From Gammaproteobacteria bacterium (GTDB lineage: Bacteria; Pseudomonadota; Gammaproteobacteria; Pseudomonadales; Pseudohongiellaceae), in assembly GCA_009922595.1 (NCBI GenBank), contig RFVC01000001.1, forward strand, positions 127,947-161,133: 33,187 nucleotides of DNA, written 5' to 3'. Below are positions 22,209-30,701 of this stretch, piece by piece. The translations under genes and the position numbers were made by a program. The notes below the pieces were generated by a model. It was not told the DNA's origin. It searched no databases and saw only the letters and a list, made by a program, of their open reading frames with translations. The first letter of the stretch is position 1, and each line of letters begins with the position of its first letter.

Positions 22209-23105
22209 ATGAATTCTAATAATCACTTCAGTCCCGACATGAGTGTCGTCCCGGAAGTTAAGGCTTTTTTTGACGAGGCTACAGAAACTTTTTCTTATGT
22301 GGTTAAGGATCCGTCATCATCAGCCTGCGCGGTGATCGACTCGGTCATGAATATTGACTACCCCTCTGGCACTACATCCTATAGAGGTGCTGATGAAATA
22401 ATTGATTGGATCAAGGGTAATGGCCTTGAGCTTGAATGGCAGATCGAAACGCATGTGCATGCTGATCACCTCACTGCTGCCCCCTATTTAAAAGAAAAAC
22501 TGGGTGGCAAGATTGGCATTGGCGAACAGATCACCGTTGTTCAGGATGTTTTTGCGAGCATATTCAATACGGGCAAAGATTTCAGGCCAGATGGTTCCCA
22601 GTTTGATGTGCTGTTCTCTGATGGTGATACCTATCAAATAGGGAATATGTCAGCCTATGCCATGCACACACCGGGGCACACCCCCGCTTGTATGACCCAT
22701 GTCATGGGAAATGCTGCATTTGTAGGCGATACCTTGTTTATGCCCGACGTTGGAACCGCCAGGGCCGATTTCCCGGGGGGTAATGCTAGAGAATTATTCC
22801 AGTCAATTAAAAAAGTGCTGTCGCTTCCCGATAACATCAGGCTGTTCATGTGCCACGATTACCCCCAGGACCGGGCCGTGGAATGCGAGACTACTGTTGC
22901 TGATGAAAAAAATGGCAACATCCATGTTCGCGACGGCATCGATGAAGAAGCATTTGTCAAAATGAGAGTAACCCGGGATGCTTCCCTGGCAATGCCCACC
23001 TTGATCCTTCCCTCATTGCAGGTAAATATGCGGGCAGGGCATTTGCCTCCTGAGGAAGACAATGGACGGGTTTATCTTAAACTTCCCCTGGATGCGTTCA
23101 AGTAA
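22209..23105 (+). CDS. MBL-fold persulfide dioxygenase-like hydrolase (ETHE1/Blh group)
   Basis: The 298-residue metallo-beta-lactamase fold has 'ETHVHADHLTAAPYL' (His82, His84, Asp86, His87), 'HTPGHTPAC' (His157), 'FVGDTLFMPDVGTARADFPGG' as GDTLFMPDVG (Asp174), and 'FMCHDYP' (His216). The 'GTARADFPGG' and 'CHDYP' phrases are those of ETHE1-type persulfide dioxygenases and the Blh proteins of sulfide-detoxification operons. Iron ligation by two His and one Asp is expected. It would oxidise glutathione persulfide to sulfite in the cytoplasm. No fused rhodanese domain and no BigR regulator are nearby. The SulP gene starts 18 bases after it, supporting a sulfur role. Confidence 0.82.
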   Translation: MNSNNHFSPDMSVVPEVKAFFDEATETFSYVVKDPSSSACAVIDSVMNIDYPSGTTSYRGADEIIDWIKGNGLELEWQIETHVHADHLTAAPYLKEKLGGKIGIGEQITVVQDVFASIFNTGKDFRPDGSQFDVLFSDGDTYQIGNMSAYAMHTPGHTPACMTHVMGNAAFVGDTLFMPDVGTARADFPGGNARELFQSIKKVLSLPDNIRLFMCHDYPQDRAVECETTVADEKNGNIHVRDGIDEEAFVKMRVTRDASLAMPTLILPSLQVNMRAGHLPPEEDNGRVYLKLPLDAFK

Positions 23106-23123
23106 ACAAAGCGCTTAAAAATT

Positions 23124-24872
23124 GTGGCCAGTGAAAATCCATCAATAAACCTTTTCAAGTTTCTGCCCTGCCTGAATTGGCTGCGTCAGTACAACTCCCG
23201 CATGCTGACAGACGATCTGGTCGCGGCGGTGATTGTGACCATTATGCTGGTCCCGCAGTCGCTGGCATATGCTTTACTGGCAGGTGTGCCGGCTGAAGTA
23301 GGTCTGTATGCAAGTATTCTGCCCCTGGTGCTTTATACCGTTTTTGGTAGCAGCCACACCCTTGCAGTAGGACCGGTGGCTGTCGTGTCGTTGATGACAG
23401 CCTCATCCATAGTGGGACTGAACGTACAAACCCCAGGGGAATATCTGCAGGCTGCGATCGTATTGGCTTTGCTGTCTGGTCTCTTCCTGCTGCTTCTGGG
23501 CATTCTGCGCTTCGGCTTTCTGGCTAATTTTCTTTCCCATCCCGTAGTGTCCGGATTCATTACCGCCTCAGCGCTCATTATTGCGCTGAGCCAGGTCAGG
23601 CACGTGCTTGGAATAGAGGGCGGCGGCGACAGCCTGCCTGAATTGCTTGTCAGTATGGGAGACAATATAGGTGCCTTGAATACCGCGACGCTTGCCGTTG
23701 GCGGTTTTGTTTTGCTGTTCCTCTTTGCCACCCGTTGCTGGTTAAAGGCGCTGTTGGAAAAAGCAGGCATGTCAGATTTCTTGGCAGGGATTGCCGTCAA
23801 GGCAGCCCCGGTAATGGCAGTAATCATCACCATAATCTGGGCTGCAGCGGGGGACCTGCAGGGACAGGAAGTCGCACTGGTTGGCAGTATTCCATCCGGC
23901 CTGCCTACACTGCAGTTGCCAGTGTTTGATCTCATGCTTATCCGGGAGTTGATGGTTCCGGCGATACTGATTTCCATTATTGGCTACGTCGAATCGGTTT
24001 CGGTAGGTAAAACCCTGGCCTCTAAAAGACGCGAGAAAATTGATCAGAACCAGGAGCTGATTGGACTGGGGGCGGCAAATATTGCTTCTTCTGTGTCCGG
24101 AGGATTTCCTGTAATGGGCGGATTTTCACGCTCAGTGGTGAATTTTGATGCCGGAGCGCGTACACCGGCGGCCGGCTTCTTCTCCGCCATTGGTATTGGG
24201 CTTGCCACGCTCACGCTCACCGATTACCTGGCACTGTTGCCCAAGGCGACTTTGGCAGCAACCATTATTGTCGCGGTGCTTGGCCTCGTTGATTTTTCCA
24301 TCTTGAAAAAAACCTGGGTCTACTCCAGAAAAGATTTTATAGCCGTGGTTGCTACCATCATAGTAACTCTCCTCGGTGGTGTAGAAACTGGTGTTACCGT
24401 TGGCGTGATGGCTTCGCTGCTCCTGCATTTGTATAAAACCTCCAAGCCCCATATTGCCGAGGTGGGGGAGATCAAGGGAACCAAGCATTTCCGAAATGTA
24501 AAAAGACATATGGTTGAAACCTTTCCTAGTATCCTGACGCTGCGTGTTGATGAGAGCCTGTACTTCGGCAATGCGTCCTATATTGAAGATCAAGTTTTTC
24601 ATAATCTGGCAGAACGGGATCAGCTGCGTCATGTCATTCTGATGTGTACTGCGGTCAATGAAATTGATATCAGCGCACTGGAGGTACTTGAGTCTATCAA
24701 TAAGACTCTTCGTGAACAGGACATCGGCTTTCATCTTTCCGAGGTAAAAGGCCCGGTAATGGACTGTCTAGAAACCACCACGTTCCTGTACGAGCTGAAC
24801 GGCGAAGTTTTCCTGTCACAGTTCCAGGCTGTTCAGACCCTGCTCCTGGAAGACACGTTACTTTCCCTCTGA
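23124..24872 (+). CDS. SulP family inorganic anion transporter
   Basis: The 582-residue protein has 'DDLVAAVIVTIMLVPQSLAYALLAGVP' (read in parts, the SulP signature near 28-55), about 10-12 membrane segments to about residue 430, and a cytoplasmic STAS domain from about 455 ('ILTLRVDESLYFGNASYIED', 'LMCTAVNEIDISALEVLESI'). Members carry sulfate, bicarbonate or other anions. Next to a persulfide dioxygenase-like gene, sulfate or sulfite movement is the natural guess, but bicarbonate cannot be excluded. The start is a GTG at 23124 with no strong Shine-Dalgarno; the next ATG would cut into the first helix. Confidence 0.9.
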   Translation: MASENPSINLFKFLPCLNWLRQYNSRMLTDDLVAAVIVTIMLVPQSLAYALLAGVPAEVGLYASILPLVLYTVFGSSHTLAVGPVAVVSLMTASSIVGLNVQTPGEYLQAAIVLALLSGLFLLLLGILRFGFLANFLSHPVVSGFITASALIIALSQVRHVLGIEGGGDSLPELLVSMGDNIGALNTATLAVGGFVLLFLFATRCWLKALLEKAGMSDFLAGIAVKAAPVMAVIITIIWAAAGDLQGQEVALVGSIPSGLPTLQLPVFDLMLIRELMVPAILISIIGYVESVSVGKTLASKRREKIDQNQELIGLGAANIASSVSGGFPVMGGFSRSVVNFDAGARTPAAGFFSAIGIGLATLTLTDYLALLPKATLAATIIVAVLGLVDFSILKKTWVYSRKDFIAVVATIIVTLLGGVETGVTVGVMASLLLHLYKTSKPHIAEVGEIKGTKHFRNVKRHMVETFPSILTLRVDESLYFGNASYIEDQVFHNLAERDQLRHVILMCTAVNEIDISALEVLESINKTLREQDIGFHLSEVKGPVMDCLETTTFLYELNGEVFLSQFQAVQTLLLEDTLLSL

Positions 24873-24887
24873 GCAGCCTGCATTCCC

Positions 24888-24916
24888 TTGACAGTCCCTG
24901 ATTCGGGAATGATCAT
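24888..24916 (+). promoter_or_regulatory. Promoter of the substrate-binding protein, with dyad
   Basis: TTGACA (24888-24893), a 17-base spacer and GATCAT (24911-24916) make a good sigma-70 promoter about 40 bases before the ATG at 24955. ATTCCC (24882-24887) and GGGAAT (24905-24910) flank the -35 as an inverted repeat and could bind a regulator. Confidence 0.55.
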
Positions 24917-24954
24917 TACCCGCTGTAATTGATTTCAGGCCGCAAGGTATTTCC

Positions 24955-26166
24955 ATGAAAAGACTCGCTGCATTCCTTCTTATTACGTTCTGCTGGATGA
25001 CCCCGGCTTTGCAGGCCCAGCCAATAAAAGTCGGGCTGGTAGTACCGTTGTCAGGGCCGTGGGCAAGGCAGGGACAGGTGATGCGGGCTGCGGCAGAACT
25101 TGCCGTGGAACAAATCAATGCAGGCGGCGGCATCATTGCCCATGGTGGCAGGCCTCTTGAACTGGTTGTCTATGACACCGGAGACTCGGTGGAAAGAGCC
25201 AAGAATGCGGCCCAGCGTATGGTCGCACAGGAAGAGGGGCTTGTAGGTGCGACAGGCTCTTACCTGAGCTCTTTCACGCTAGCAGTCACTGAAGTCACCG
25301 AGCGCGCTCAGATTCCCATGCTCACTCTAAGCTATTCAGACCTAATTACTTCCCGTGGTTATGACTACGTGTTCCAGACCTCTGCGACGGGTGCATACCA
25401 GAGCGAAAATGCCTTGCCAATTTTGTTGGACATCGCCGAGCAGGCTTCCGGCAAAAGGCCTGAGACCATTGGTATCGTGATGGACAACACTGCGGCATCA
25501 GTTGCTTTTGTCAGCCCGATCGTTGAGGGCTTTGCTTTGGTAGATAACAATTTGGAACTGGTAGTGAACGAAGTCTTTACACCGCCGCTGGTTAATGCCA
25601 CGCCGCTGATTCAAAGAGTCAGGTCAAGACGCCCCGATTTATTACTGCTTCTACCAACAGCTATTTCAGACACCAAGCTGTTGCTGGAAAAAATGAACGA
25701 GTTTGGACTGGGCCGCGGTAGGCTTCCCACGATATCCAACGGTGCCGCCATGGGTTCACCGGACCTTGCCGCCAACATGCCGCCGCAGTTGCTTGAGGGC
25801 GTGATGTCCATTGTGGCCAACTGGAGTACCAGTGGACAGGAGGCCATGATCCAGGAATACATGAGTTTTTCCGGAGAACCGTGGATGACCCAAAATCCGC
25901 TCTGTGCGTTTGGTCATATCTGGCTGCTGAAGGAGGCGCTGGAACTGGCAGAAACGCCGGATAGTGTTGCGGTGAACACCGCTCTGCACAGCATGGATAT
26001 CACTGCGGGAGCATCAGACTATTTCGCAGGCGAACGCGTGCGCTTCGATGAAACCGGAAAACGAATAGATGCCGAAATTCTTGTTATCCAGTGGCAGGGC
26101 GGAAAGCCCTACACGGTTTATCCTGACAGAGATGCAATGAGCGACCTGGTGTGGCCTTTAAGATAA
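24955..26166 (+). CDS. Periplasmic substrate-binding protein, branched-chain amino acid type (LivK-like)
   Basis: The 403-residue protein has a signal peptide (1-22, 'ALQAQ'). The mature start 'IKVGLVVPLSGPWARQGQVM' and 'AAELAVEQINAGGGI' is the standard type I periplasmic-binding opening, followed by 'VGATGSYLSSFTLAVTEVTERAQIPMLTLSYSD' (in parts), where the ligand pocket Ser/Thr residues usually lie. It is the likely binding partner of the LivH/LivMG/LivF importer, but lies 3.2 kb away behind its own promoter, with a sulfur gene pair in between. The ligand is unknown. Confidence 0.9.
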   Translation: MKRLAAFLLITFCWMTPALQAQPIKVGLVVPLSGPWARQGQVMRAAAELAVEQINAGGGIIAHGGRPLELVVYDTGDSVERAKNAAQRMVAQEEGLVGATGSYLSSFTLAVTEVTERAQIPMLTLSYSDLITSRGYDYVFQTSATGAYQSENALPILLDIAEQASGKRPETIGIVMDNTAASVAFVSPIVEGFALVDNNLELVVNEVFTPPLVNATPLIQRVRSRRPDLLLLLPTAISDTKLLLEKMNEFGLGRGRLPTISNGAAMGSPDLAANMPPQLLEGVMSIVANWSTSGQEAMIQEYMSFSGEPWMTQNPLCAFGHIWLLKEALELAETPDSVAVNTALHSMDITAGASDYFAGERVRFDETGKRIDAEILVIQWQGGKPYTVYPDRDAMSDLVWPLR

Positions 26167-26212
26167 GCCTCAAGAATAAAGGTTCTGAAGATTTTGTATC
26201 TTCCCCAGTAAT

Positions 26213-26240
26213 GCTTGTGGCTTGCAGCTCTTAGCCTGCA
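26213..26240. repeat. Degenerate heptad repeat, 4 units
   Basis: Units GCTTGTG, GCTTGCA, GCTCTTA and GCCTGCA follow one another with a 7-base period. They fill the convergent gap and run over the stop codon of the SDR gene (26231-26233). Confidence 0.5.
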
Positions 26241-26992
26241 AACCACCCTCCATCGACACTCTCACATGCGCCGGTAACAAAGCCTGAGGCATCTGAAGCC
26301 AGGTAAAGTGCAACCGTGGCAACTTCTTCAGGTTCTCCCATGCGCCCCATCGGTTGACTGGCGTCCATGTCGGCGCGAATGGCTTCCGGATTCGGATACT
26401 CGTTGATTCTTGCCAGCATGAAAGGCGTGGCGATGCGCCCGGGGCATATACAGTTCACCCGGATATTGTCCTTTGCGTGATCCATGGCCATGGCCTTGGT
26501 CATGCCGACGATGGCAAACTTTGTCATGCAGTAGGCAAAACGATCCGGCACACCAATCACGCCGCAAATGCTTGCCATGTTAACGATATTGCCGGCTTTC
26601 TTTTCAAGAAAGTGAGGCATGAGAGCGCTGGTCATGTGAAAGACGCCCTTCACATTGATGTTATAGAGCCTGTCGAAATCCTCCTCAGAGGTCTGCTCAA
26701 TTCGGCCCACCATTCCGGCCCCGGCATTGTTAAACAGGATGTCGACCGGTCCCTGGTTCAGCACACTGGCGACATGGGATTCCACGCTAGATTTGTCGGC
26801 CACATCGCAGTGGTTCACAACAATCGCGTCATTTCCCGCATGTCTTTCCTGGCAGGCTTCAAGATTGATGTCACTGGCGTGAACAGTAGCGCCCACCGAG
26901 GCAAATAATTCAGCCGTGGCGGCACCGATGCCAGAGGCTGCCCCGGTAATAATGGCGGTCTTGTTTTCTAGGGTGAATGGGGAGTTGCTCAT
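26231..26992 (-). CDS. Short-chain dehydrogenase/reductase (SDR)
   Basis: The 253-residue classical SDR has 'TGAASGIG' (16-23) for cofactor binding and Asp41 at the end of strand 2, favouring NAD. 'NNAG' is at 88-91, with Asn113 in 'NINVKG', Ser141, and the catalytic pair Tyr154-Lys158 in 'YCMTK'. The C-terminal 'GFVTGACESVDGGWFAG' is standard. It oxidises or reduces an alcohol/ketone; the substrate is unknown. It diverges from the CMD-HIBADH-MBL operon across 100 bases, so it may belong to the same pathway. Its extreme 3' end overlaps a heptad repeat. Confidence 0.92.
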   Translation of the reverse strand: MSNSPFTLENKTAIITGAASGIGAATAELFASVGATVHASDINLEACQERHAGNDAIVVNHCDVADKSSVESHVASVLNQGPVDILFNNAGAGMVGRIEQTSEEDFDRLYNINVKGVFHMTSALMPHFLEKKAGNIVNMASICGVIGVPDRFAYCMTKFAIVGMTKAMAMDHAKDNIRVNCICPGRIATPFMLARINEYPNPEAIRADMDASQPMGRMGEPEEVATVALYLASDASGFVTGACESVDGGWFAG

Positions 26993-27092
26993 GGAATTCC
27001 TCAGTTACAGATAGAAGGAAAATACGCCTTATTGTATGATGCTCGCCTCGATTTTCCATAACCGCTTTTATTAATTACCCCGGAGAAAAACC

Positions 27093-27485
27093 ATGTCTGA
27101 TGATTCCCGCTCAGCCCTAAAAGAACAGGGAATACAAACCCGCCGCGAAGTCCTGGGCGATAAATATGTTGATGCTGCACTGAATAACGCCACTGAATTC
27201 AACCAGGGCCTTCAGGATCTGCTGAATGAGTACTGCTGGGGTGACGGCTGGAACAAGGGTGGCCTAACGCGCAAAGAACGCAGCCTGGTAAACCTCGGCA
27301 TGCTCACGGCCCTGGGTAAAACCCATGAGGTAGCCGTGCATACTCGCGGCGCCAAAAACAATGGCCTGACCAATGAACAAATTGCTGCAGTGTTCCTCCA
27401 GGCTGCCGTTTACTGCGGTGTGCCAGCAGCAGTAGAAAGTTTCCGCGCAGCGACGCCAGTCATTGAAGAAATAGACGGCAAATAA
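27093..27485 (+). CDS. Carboxymuconolactone decarboxylase family protein
   Basis: The 130-residue all-helical protein has 'LLNEYCWGDGWNKGGLTRKERSLVNLGML' (in parts), 'HEVAVHTRGAKNNGLTNEQIAAVFLQAAVYCGVPAA' (in parts). This is the PcaC-type CMD pattern, without the CxxC of the AhpD branch. PcaC decarboxylates 4-carboxymuconolactone in protocatechuate degradation, but many relatives have other roles. CGGAGAAAAACC precedes the ATG. It starts a three-gene operon with a hydroxyacid dehydrogenase and a lactonase-like protein, suggesting a lactone/hydroxyacid catabolic route rather than the standard pca pathway. Confidence 0.9.
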   Translation: MSDDSRSALKEQGIQTRREVLGDKYVDAALNNATEFNQGLQDLLNEYCWGDGWNKGGLTRKERSLVNLGMLTALGKTHEVAVHTRGAKNNGLTNEQIAAVFLQAAVYCGVPAAVESFRAATPVIEEIDGK

Positions 27486-27499
27486 AGCAGGAATTTTAG

Positions 27500-28405
27500 A
27501 TGAACAGTATTATACCCCCTGCTGCTATCGGTTTTATTGGTCTGGGCAATATGGGTTATCCCATGGCCGCTAGGCTGGCCGCCGCGGGTTACCAGGTCAC
27601 CGTCACAGACCTGGACGCCAATACCCTCAAGCAGTTTTGCGAGGAAACCGATGCCACTGCCGCCGAATCCCTGAGCGCCTTGGGCGCTTCCTCAGATCTT
27701 GTTATCACTATGCTGCCTGAAGGCAAAGCTGTCAGGCATGTGCTGCTGGGTGATGGTGGGGATAACGTTGTCTCCGGGTTGAAACCGGGCACTTACCTGG
27801 TTGATATGAGCTCATGCTCACCTGTAGACACCCGCGCCCTGAGTGCAGAACTTGCCGAGAAAGGATTCACTGCCATTGATGCACCGGTGTCAGGCGGCAA
27901 GTATAAGGCTGCCGACGGTGCGCTGGCCATCATGGCGGGAGGCGACAAGGAGGCGGTAGAAGCCTGTAGTCCGGTTTTTGAGGTAATGGGAAAACTGTTT
28001 CATACCGGGGGTCCGGCGTCAGGACATGCTATGAAAGCCATGAACAATTTTTTGTCGGCAGGCACCATGGCACTGACATCCGAGGCGGTGATTACTGGCG
28101 CCAAGTTCGGACTCGATCCAAAAGTAATGGTGGACATTATCAACGCTTCTACGGGCCGCAGTAATACTTCCGAAGACAAGTTTCCCAAGTTTGTATTACC
28201 CGAAACCTTCAACTCAGGTTTCTACCTTGGCCTTATGGCAAAGGATCTACGTTTTGCTGTGGACCTGGCAGAGTCAGAAGGCACACCCAATGCCTTTATC
28301 AATCTCCTCAGTGCTACCTACGATAAGGCTGAACAGGATCTCGGTTTTGAATCCGACAATACCGAGCTATACAAGTACCTGGAGTCATTGACGGCATCTG
28401 AATAA
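27500..28405 (+). CDS. 3-hydroxyisobutyrate dehydrogenase family oxidoreductase
   Basis: The 301-residue protein has the NAD(P)-binding 'GFIGLGNMGYPMA' (11-23), the substrate-binding 'DAPVSGG' (127-133), and the catalytic Lys179 in 'GHAMKAMNNFL'. These are the three hallmarks of the beta-hydroxyacid dehydrogenase family (HIBADH, tartronate semialdehyde reductase, LtnD). It oxidises a beta-hydroxy acid to its semialdehyde or keto acid in the cytoplasm. The gene is 14 bases after the CMD gene and 3 before the MBL gene, clearly one transcript. The specific substrate is not determined. Confidence 0.92.
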   Translation: MNSIIPPAAIGFIGLGNMGYPMAARLAAAGYQVTVTDLDANTLKQFCEETDATAAESLSALGASSDLVITMLPEGKAVRHVLLGDGGDNVVSGLKPGTYLVDMSSCSPVDTRALSAELAEKGFTAIDAPVSGGKYKAADGALAIMAGGDKEAVEACSPVFEVMGKLFHTGGPASGHAMKAMNNFLSAGTMALTSEAVITGAKFGLDPKVMVDIINASTGRSNTSEDKFPKFVLPETFNSGFYLGLMAKDLRFAVDLAESEGTPNAFINLLSATYDKAEQDLGFESDNTELYKYLESLTASE

Positions 28406-28408
28406 ATC

Positions 28409-29194
28409 ATGACAGCACTTGAACCCTTTGAAGTCTTTGCTATCCGTTATGCCAGGGTGGACCGCAAGTCATCTGAGAATTTCCTAGGAGGCGATCCTCA
28501 CGAATCCGGGATGCCTATGGACTATTTTGTCTGGATGGCCCGCAGTGAAAGCAAGACCTGGGTAATCGATACCGGGTTTAACCAAGCGGCGGCAAATAAG
28601 CGCAAGCGTGAATTTCTGCGTTGTCCGACCGAAGGGCTCAGGCTGCTGGGAGTTGATGCGGCCGAGGTAGAGGATGTCATTATTACTCACATGCACTATG
28701 ACCATGTCGGTAATTTTGATTTATTCCCTAGGGCACAGTTTCACCTGCAGGACAGTGAAATGGCTTATGCCACGGGACGTCACATGGCCACGCCTTTCTT
28801 CTCCCATGCTTTTGAGGTAGATGAAGTGGTGGCCATGGTGCGGAATGTCTATAAAGGCAGAGTCAGTTTTTATGACGGCGATGCTGAGCTGGCACCGAAT
28901 ATTTCACTGCACCATATTGGTGGGCATACTAAGGGTTTGCAGGTGGTCAGGTTGTGGACACGAAAAGGCTGGCTGGTGCTAGCCTCTGATGCGAGTCATT
29001 ATGCCGCTAACATGAGCCAGCGTCGTCCGTTCCCGATTGTTATAGACGTGGCTCAGATGATGGATGGCTGGGACAGGATGTTGGGGCTCGCAGAGGACTC
29101 CGCGAATATTATTCCCGGCCATGATCCCGAGGTCATGGAGCTTTACCCAGCACCTTTTTCCGAGCTTGAAGGCATAGCGGTGCAATTGGCCTGA
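28409..29194 (+). CDS. MBL-fold hydrolase, N-acyl homoserine lactonase family
   Basis: The 261-residue protein has the metal motif 'ITHMHYDHVGN' (His94, His96, Asp98, His99), His173 in 'IGGHTKG', Asp194 in 'LASDASHY' and His238 in 'PGHDP': a complete two-metal MBL site. The family includes AHL lactonases, but many members are general lactonases. With a CMD-like and a hydroxyacid dehydrogenase gene in front, hydrolysis of a catabolic lactone is as likely as quorum quenching. It is the last gene of the operon and is followed by a heptad repeat. Confidence 0.87.
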   Translation: MTALEPFEVFAIRYARVDRKSSENFLGGDPHESGMPMDYFVWMARSESKTWVIDTGFNQAAANKRKREFLRCPTEGLRLLGVDAAEVEDVIITHMHYDHVGNFDLFPRAQFHLQDSEMAYATGRHMATPFFSHAFEVDEVVAMVRNVYKGRVSFYDGDAELAPNISLHHIGGHTKGLQVVRLWTRKGWLVLASDASHYAANMSQRRPFPIVIDVAQMMDGWDRMLGLAEDSANIIPGHDPEVMELYPAPFSELEGIAVQLA

Positions 29195-29200
29195 ATGTAG

Positions 29201-29228
29201 TTGCAAGTTACAAGTCACGAGATACAAG
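29201..29228. repeat. Degenerate heptad repeat, 4 units
   Basis: TTGCAAG, TTACAAG, TCACGAG and ATACAAG: four consecutive units ending in (A/G)AG with a 7-base period, starting 6 bases after the MBL stop codon. This is the clearest copy of the repeat family in the window. Confidence 0.65.
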
Positions 29229-29327
29229 AAATTTACCTTCACGCTCTAAGGCGTCTAAATAAATCATAAATCCCCATTCCAACATTGGAGGATTCCTGCC
29301 ATTGTTCTTCATGCGAAGAAAAGTACT

Positions 29328-30581
29328 CTAGCAATGAACTACGGGAATATCCGTCCAGCGGGTGGTATAGGCGGGGGACTTGAAATTGCGGTTCATCAAC
29401 CACTTCGGCTGGATGCCGGTACTGGCCAGCTGCACGGTGTAGCGGCCATATCGACCGTTGATACGGTCCATGGTTTGCATCAGTGTGCGTGACCGGTCTG
29501 ACTGCTGCGGGTAAAATAAATCACGCTGTTCATATTTGCGTGTGCAAAGATCCAGCAGACCAATCCCACACTTTTTATAGCGAATGCCTTCGCGGTAGAT
29601 GCTAGCCAAGGCATCAGCGCTTGCGCTGGCAATCAGCCGCGTATCGTTGGTAAGGTGGGGTAGCGTCGCAAAGCGATGCCTATAAAAGCGCTGACCGTTA
29701 TGGAAGCTTTCTAGGTAAACCCACAGGTTGGCGGTGAGACCGTTCTGCTTGCGCATCTTCTCGCAGGCGCGTCCCGCATAGAGGCTTGCTGCCTGCTGCA
29801 GTTCATGCAGTTCGGTGATCTTGTAGCTGAAACTGCGTGAGCAGATGATTTCCTTTTTCGGCTCAGGCTCCAGTTCTAGGTCCATGCAGGGCTCGCCGTT
29901 GAGCTCGCGAATAGTTTTTTCCAGCACCACGCTGAAGCGCTGGCGCAGCCACTTGGCATCGCTTTGTGCCAGCTGCAGGCCGTTGTAGATACCCATGTCA
30001 TGCAGGCGCTTTTTGATACGCCCGCCGATACCCCAGATGTTGTCTAGCGGAATACGCTCCAGTAGCCACTCCCATTTTTCCGGGGTATCCAGTACGCAGA
30101 CGCCATTGAGACGGGGAATTTTCTTGGCGGCATGGTTGGCCAGCTTGGAGAGGGTTTTGCTGGGTGCTATTCCTGCGCACACTGGCATGCGTACCTGCTC
30201 CCAGAGCATGTCTTTAATGGCATGGCCCTGCTCATGATAGGCGCCGAAGCGCTCGCTCGGCAGGCGCAGAAAGGCTTCGTCGATGGAATACACTTCCATC
30301 TCGGTAGAAAAGGGTTCCATAAGGGTCATGACTCGCGCCGAGATATCCCCGTACAGCTCGTAGTTACTGGAAAAGATATGACAGCCGGCATCCTCTACCT
30401 GCTTACGCACCTGGAAAAAGGGTAGCATACCGGGGATGCCTAGGGCCTTGGCTTCCTTGTTGCGGGAGATAATGCAGCCATCGTTATTGGAGAGCACCAC
30501 GATAGGCTTGCCGCGTACGGCCGGGTTAAAAATGGCCTCACAGCTGGCGTAAAACGTGTTGCAGTCCACCAATGCGAACAT
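29328..30581 (-). CDS. umuC: DNA polymerase V catalytic subunit UmuC (Y-family)
   Basis: The 417-residue protein is near E. coli UmuC's 422. Asp6 ('FALVDCNTFY'), Asp101 and Glu102 ('EVYSIDEAFL') fall at the same positions as the E. coli catalytic acids. 'NNDGCIISRNKEAKALGI' is the UmuC finger signature, and the helix-hairpin-helix 'IPLDNIWGIGGRIKKRL' follows. It performs error-prone lesion bypass. No umuD precedes it: the next gene upstream is divergent and unrelated. I find no CTGT-N8-ACAG LexA site in the 120-base region. It may use a UmuD elsewhere or be regulated differently. Confidence 0.93.
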   Translation of the reverse strand: MFALVDCNTFYASCEAIFNPAVRGKPIVVLSNNDGCIISRNKEAKALGIPGMLPFFQVRKQVEDAGCHIFSSNYELYGDISARVMTLMEPFSTEMEVYSIDEAFLRLPSERFGAYHEQGHAIKDMLWEQVRMPVCAGIAPSKTLSKLANHAAKKIPRLNGVCVLDTPEKWEWLLERIPLDNIWGIGGRIKKRLHDMGIYNGLQLAQSDAKWLRQRFSVVLEKTIRELNGEPCMDLELEPEPKKEIICSRSFSYKITELHELQQAASLYAGRACEKMRKQNGLTANLWVYLESFHNGQRFYRHRFATLPHLTNDTRLIASASADALASIYREGIRYKKCGIGLLDLCTRKYEQRDLFYPQQSDRSRTLMQTMDRINGRYGRYTVQLASTGIQPKWLMNRNFKSPAYTTRWTDIPVVHC

Positions 30582-30701
30582 GAAAAAGGATGCTCAATAA
30601 TTTCAGGAAAAGGGGATCAAGAATACAGGCAGCTGGATGTAACGAGCAAGGTATTTCGATTCACGCTAGCCCGGCTTTCGTTAAATTTTCAAAACGTTTG
30701 C

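Noticed and set aside
23333-23977. 214-codon minus-strand open frame
   Set aside because: Antisense to the SulP gene; composition is Pro/Ser/Arg-rich with no recognisable domain.
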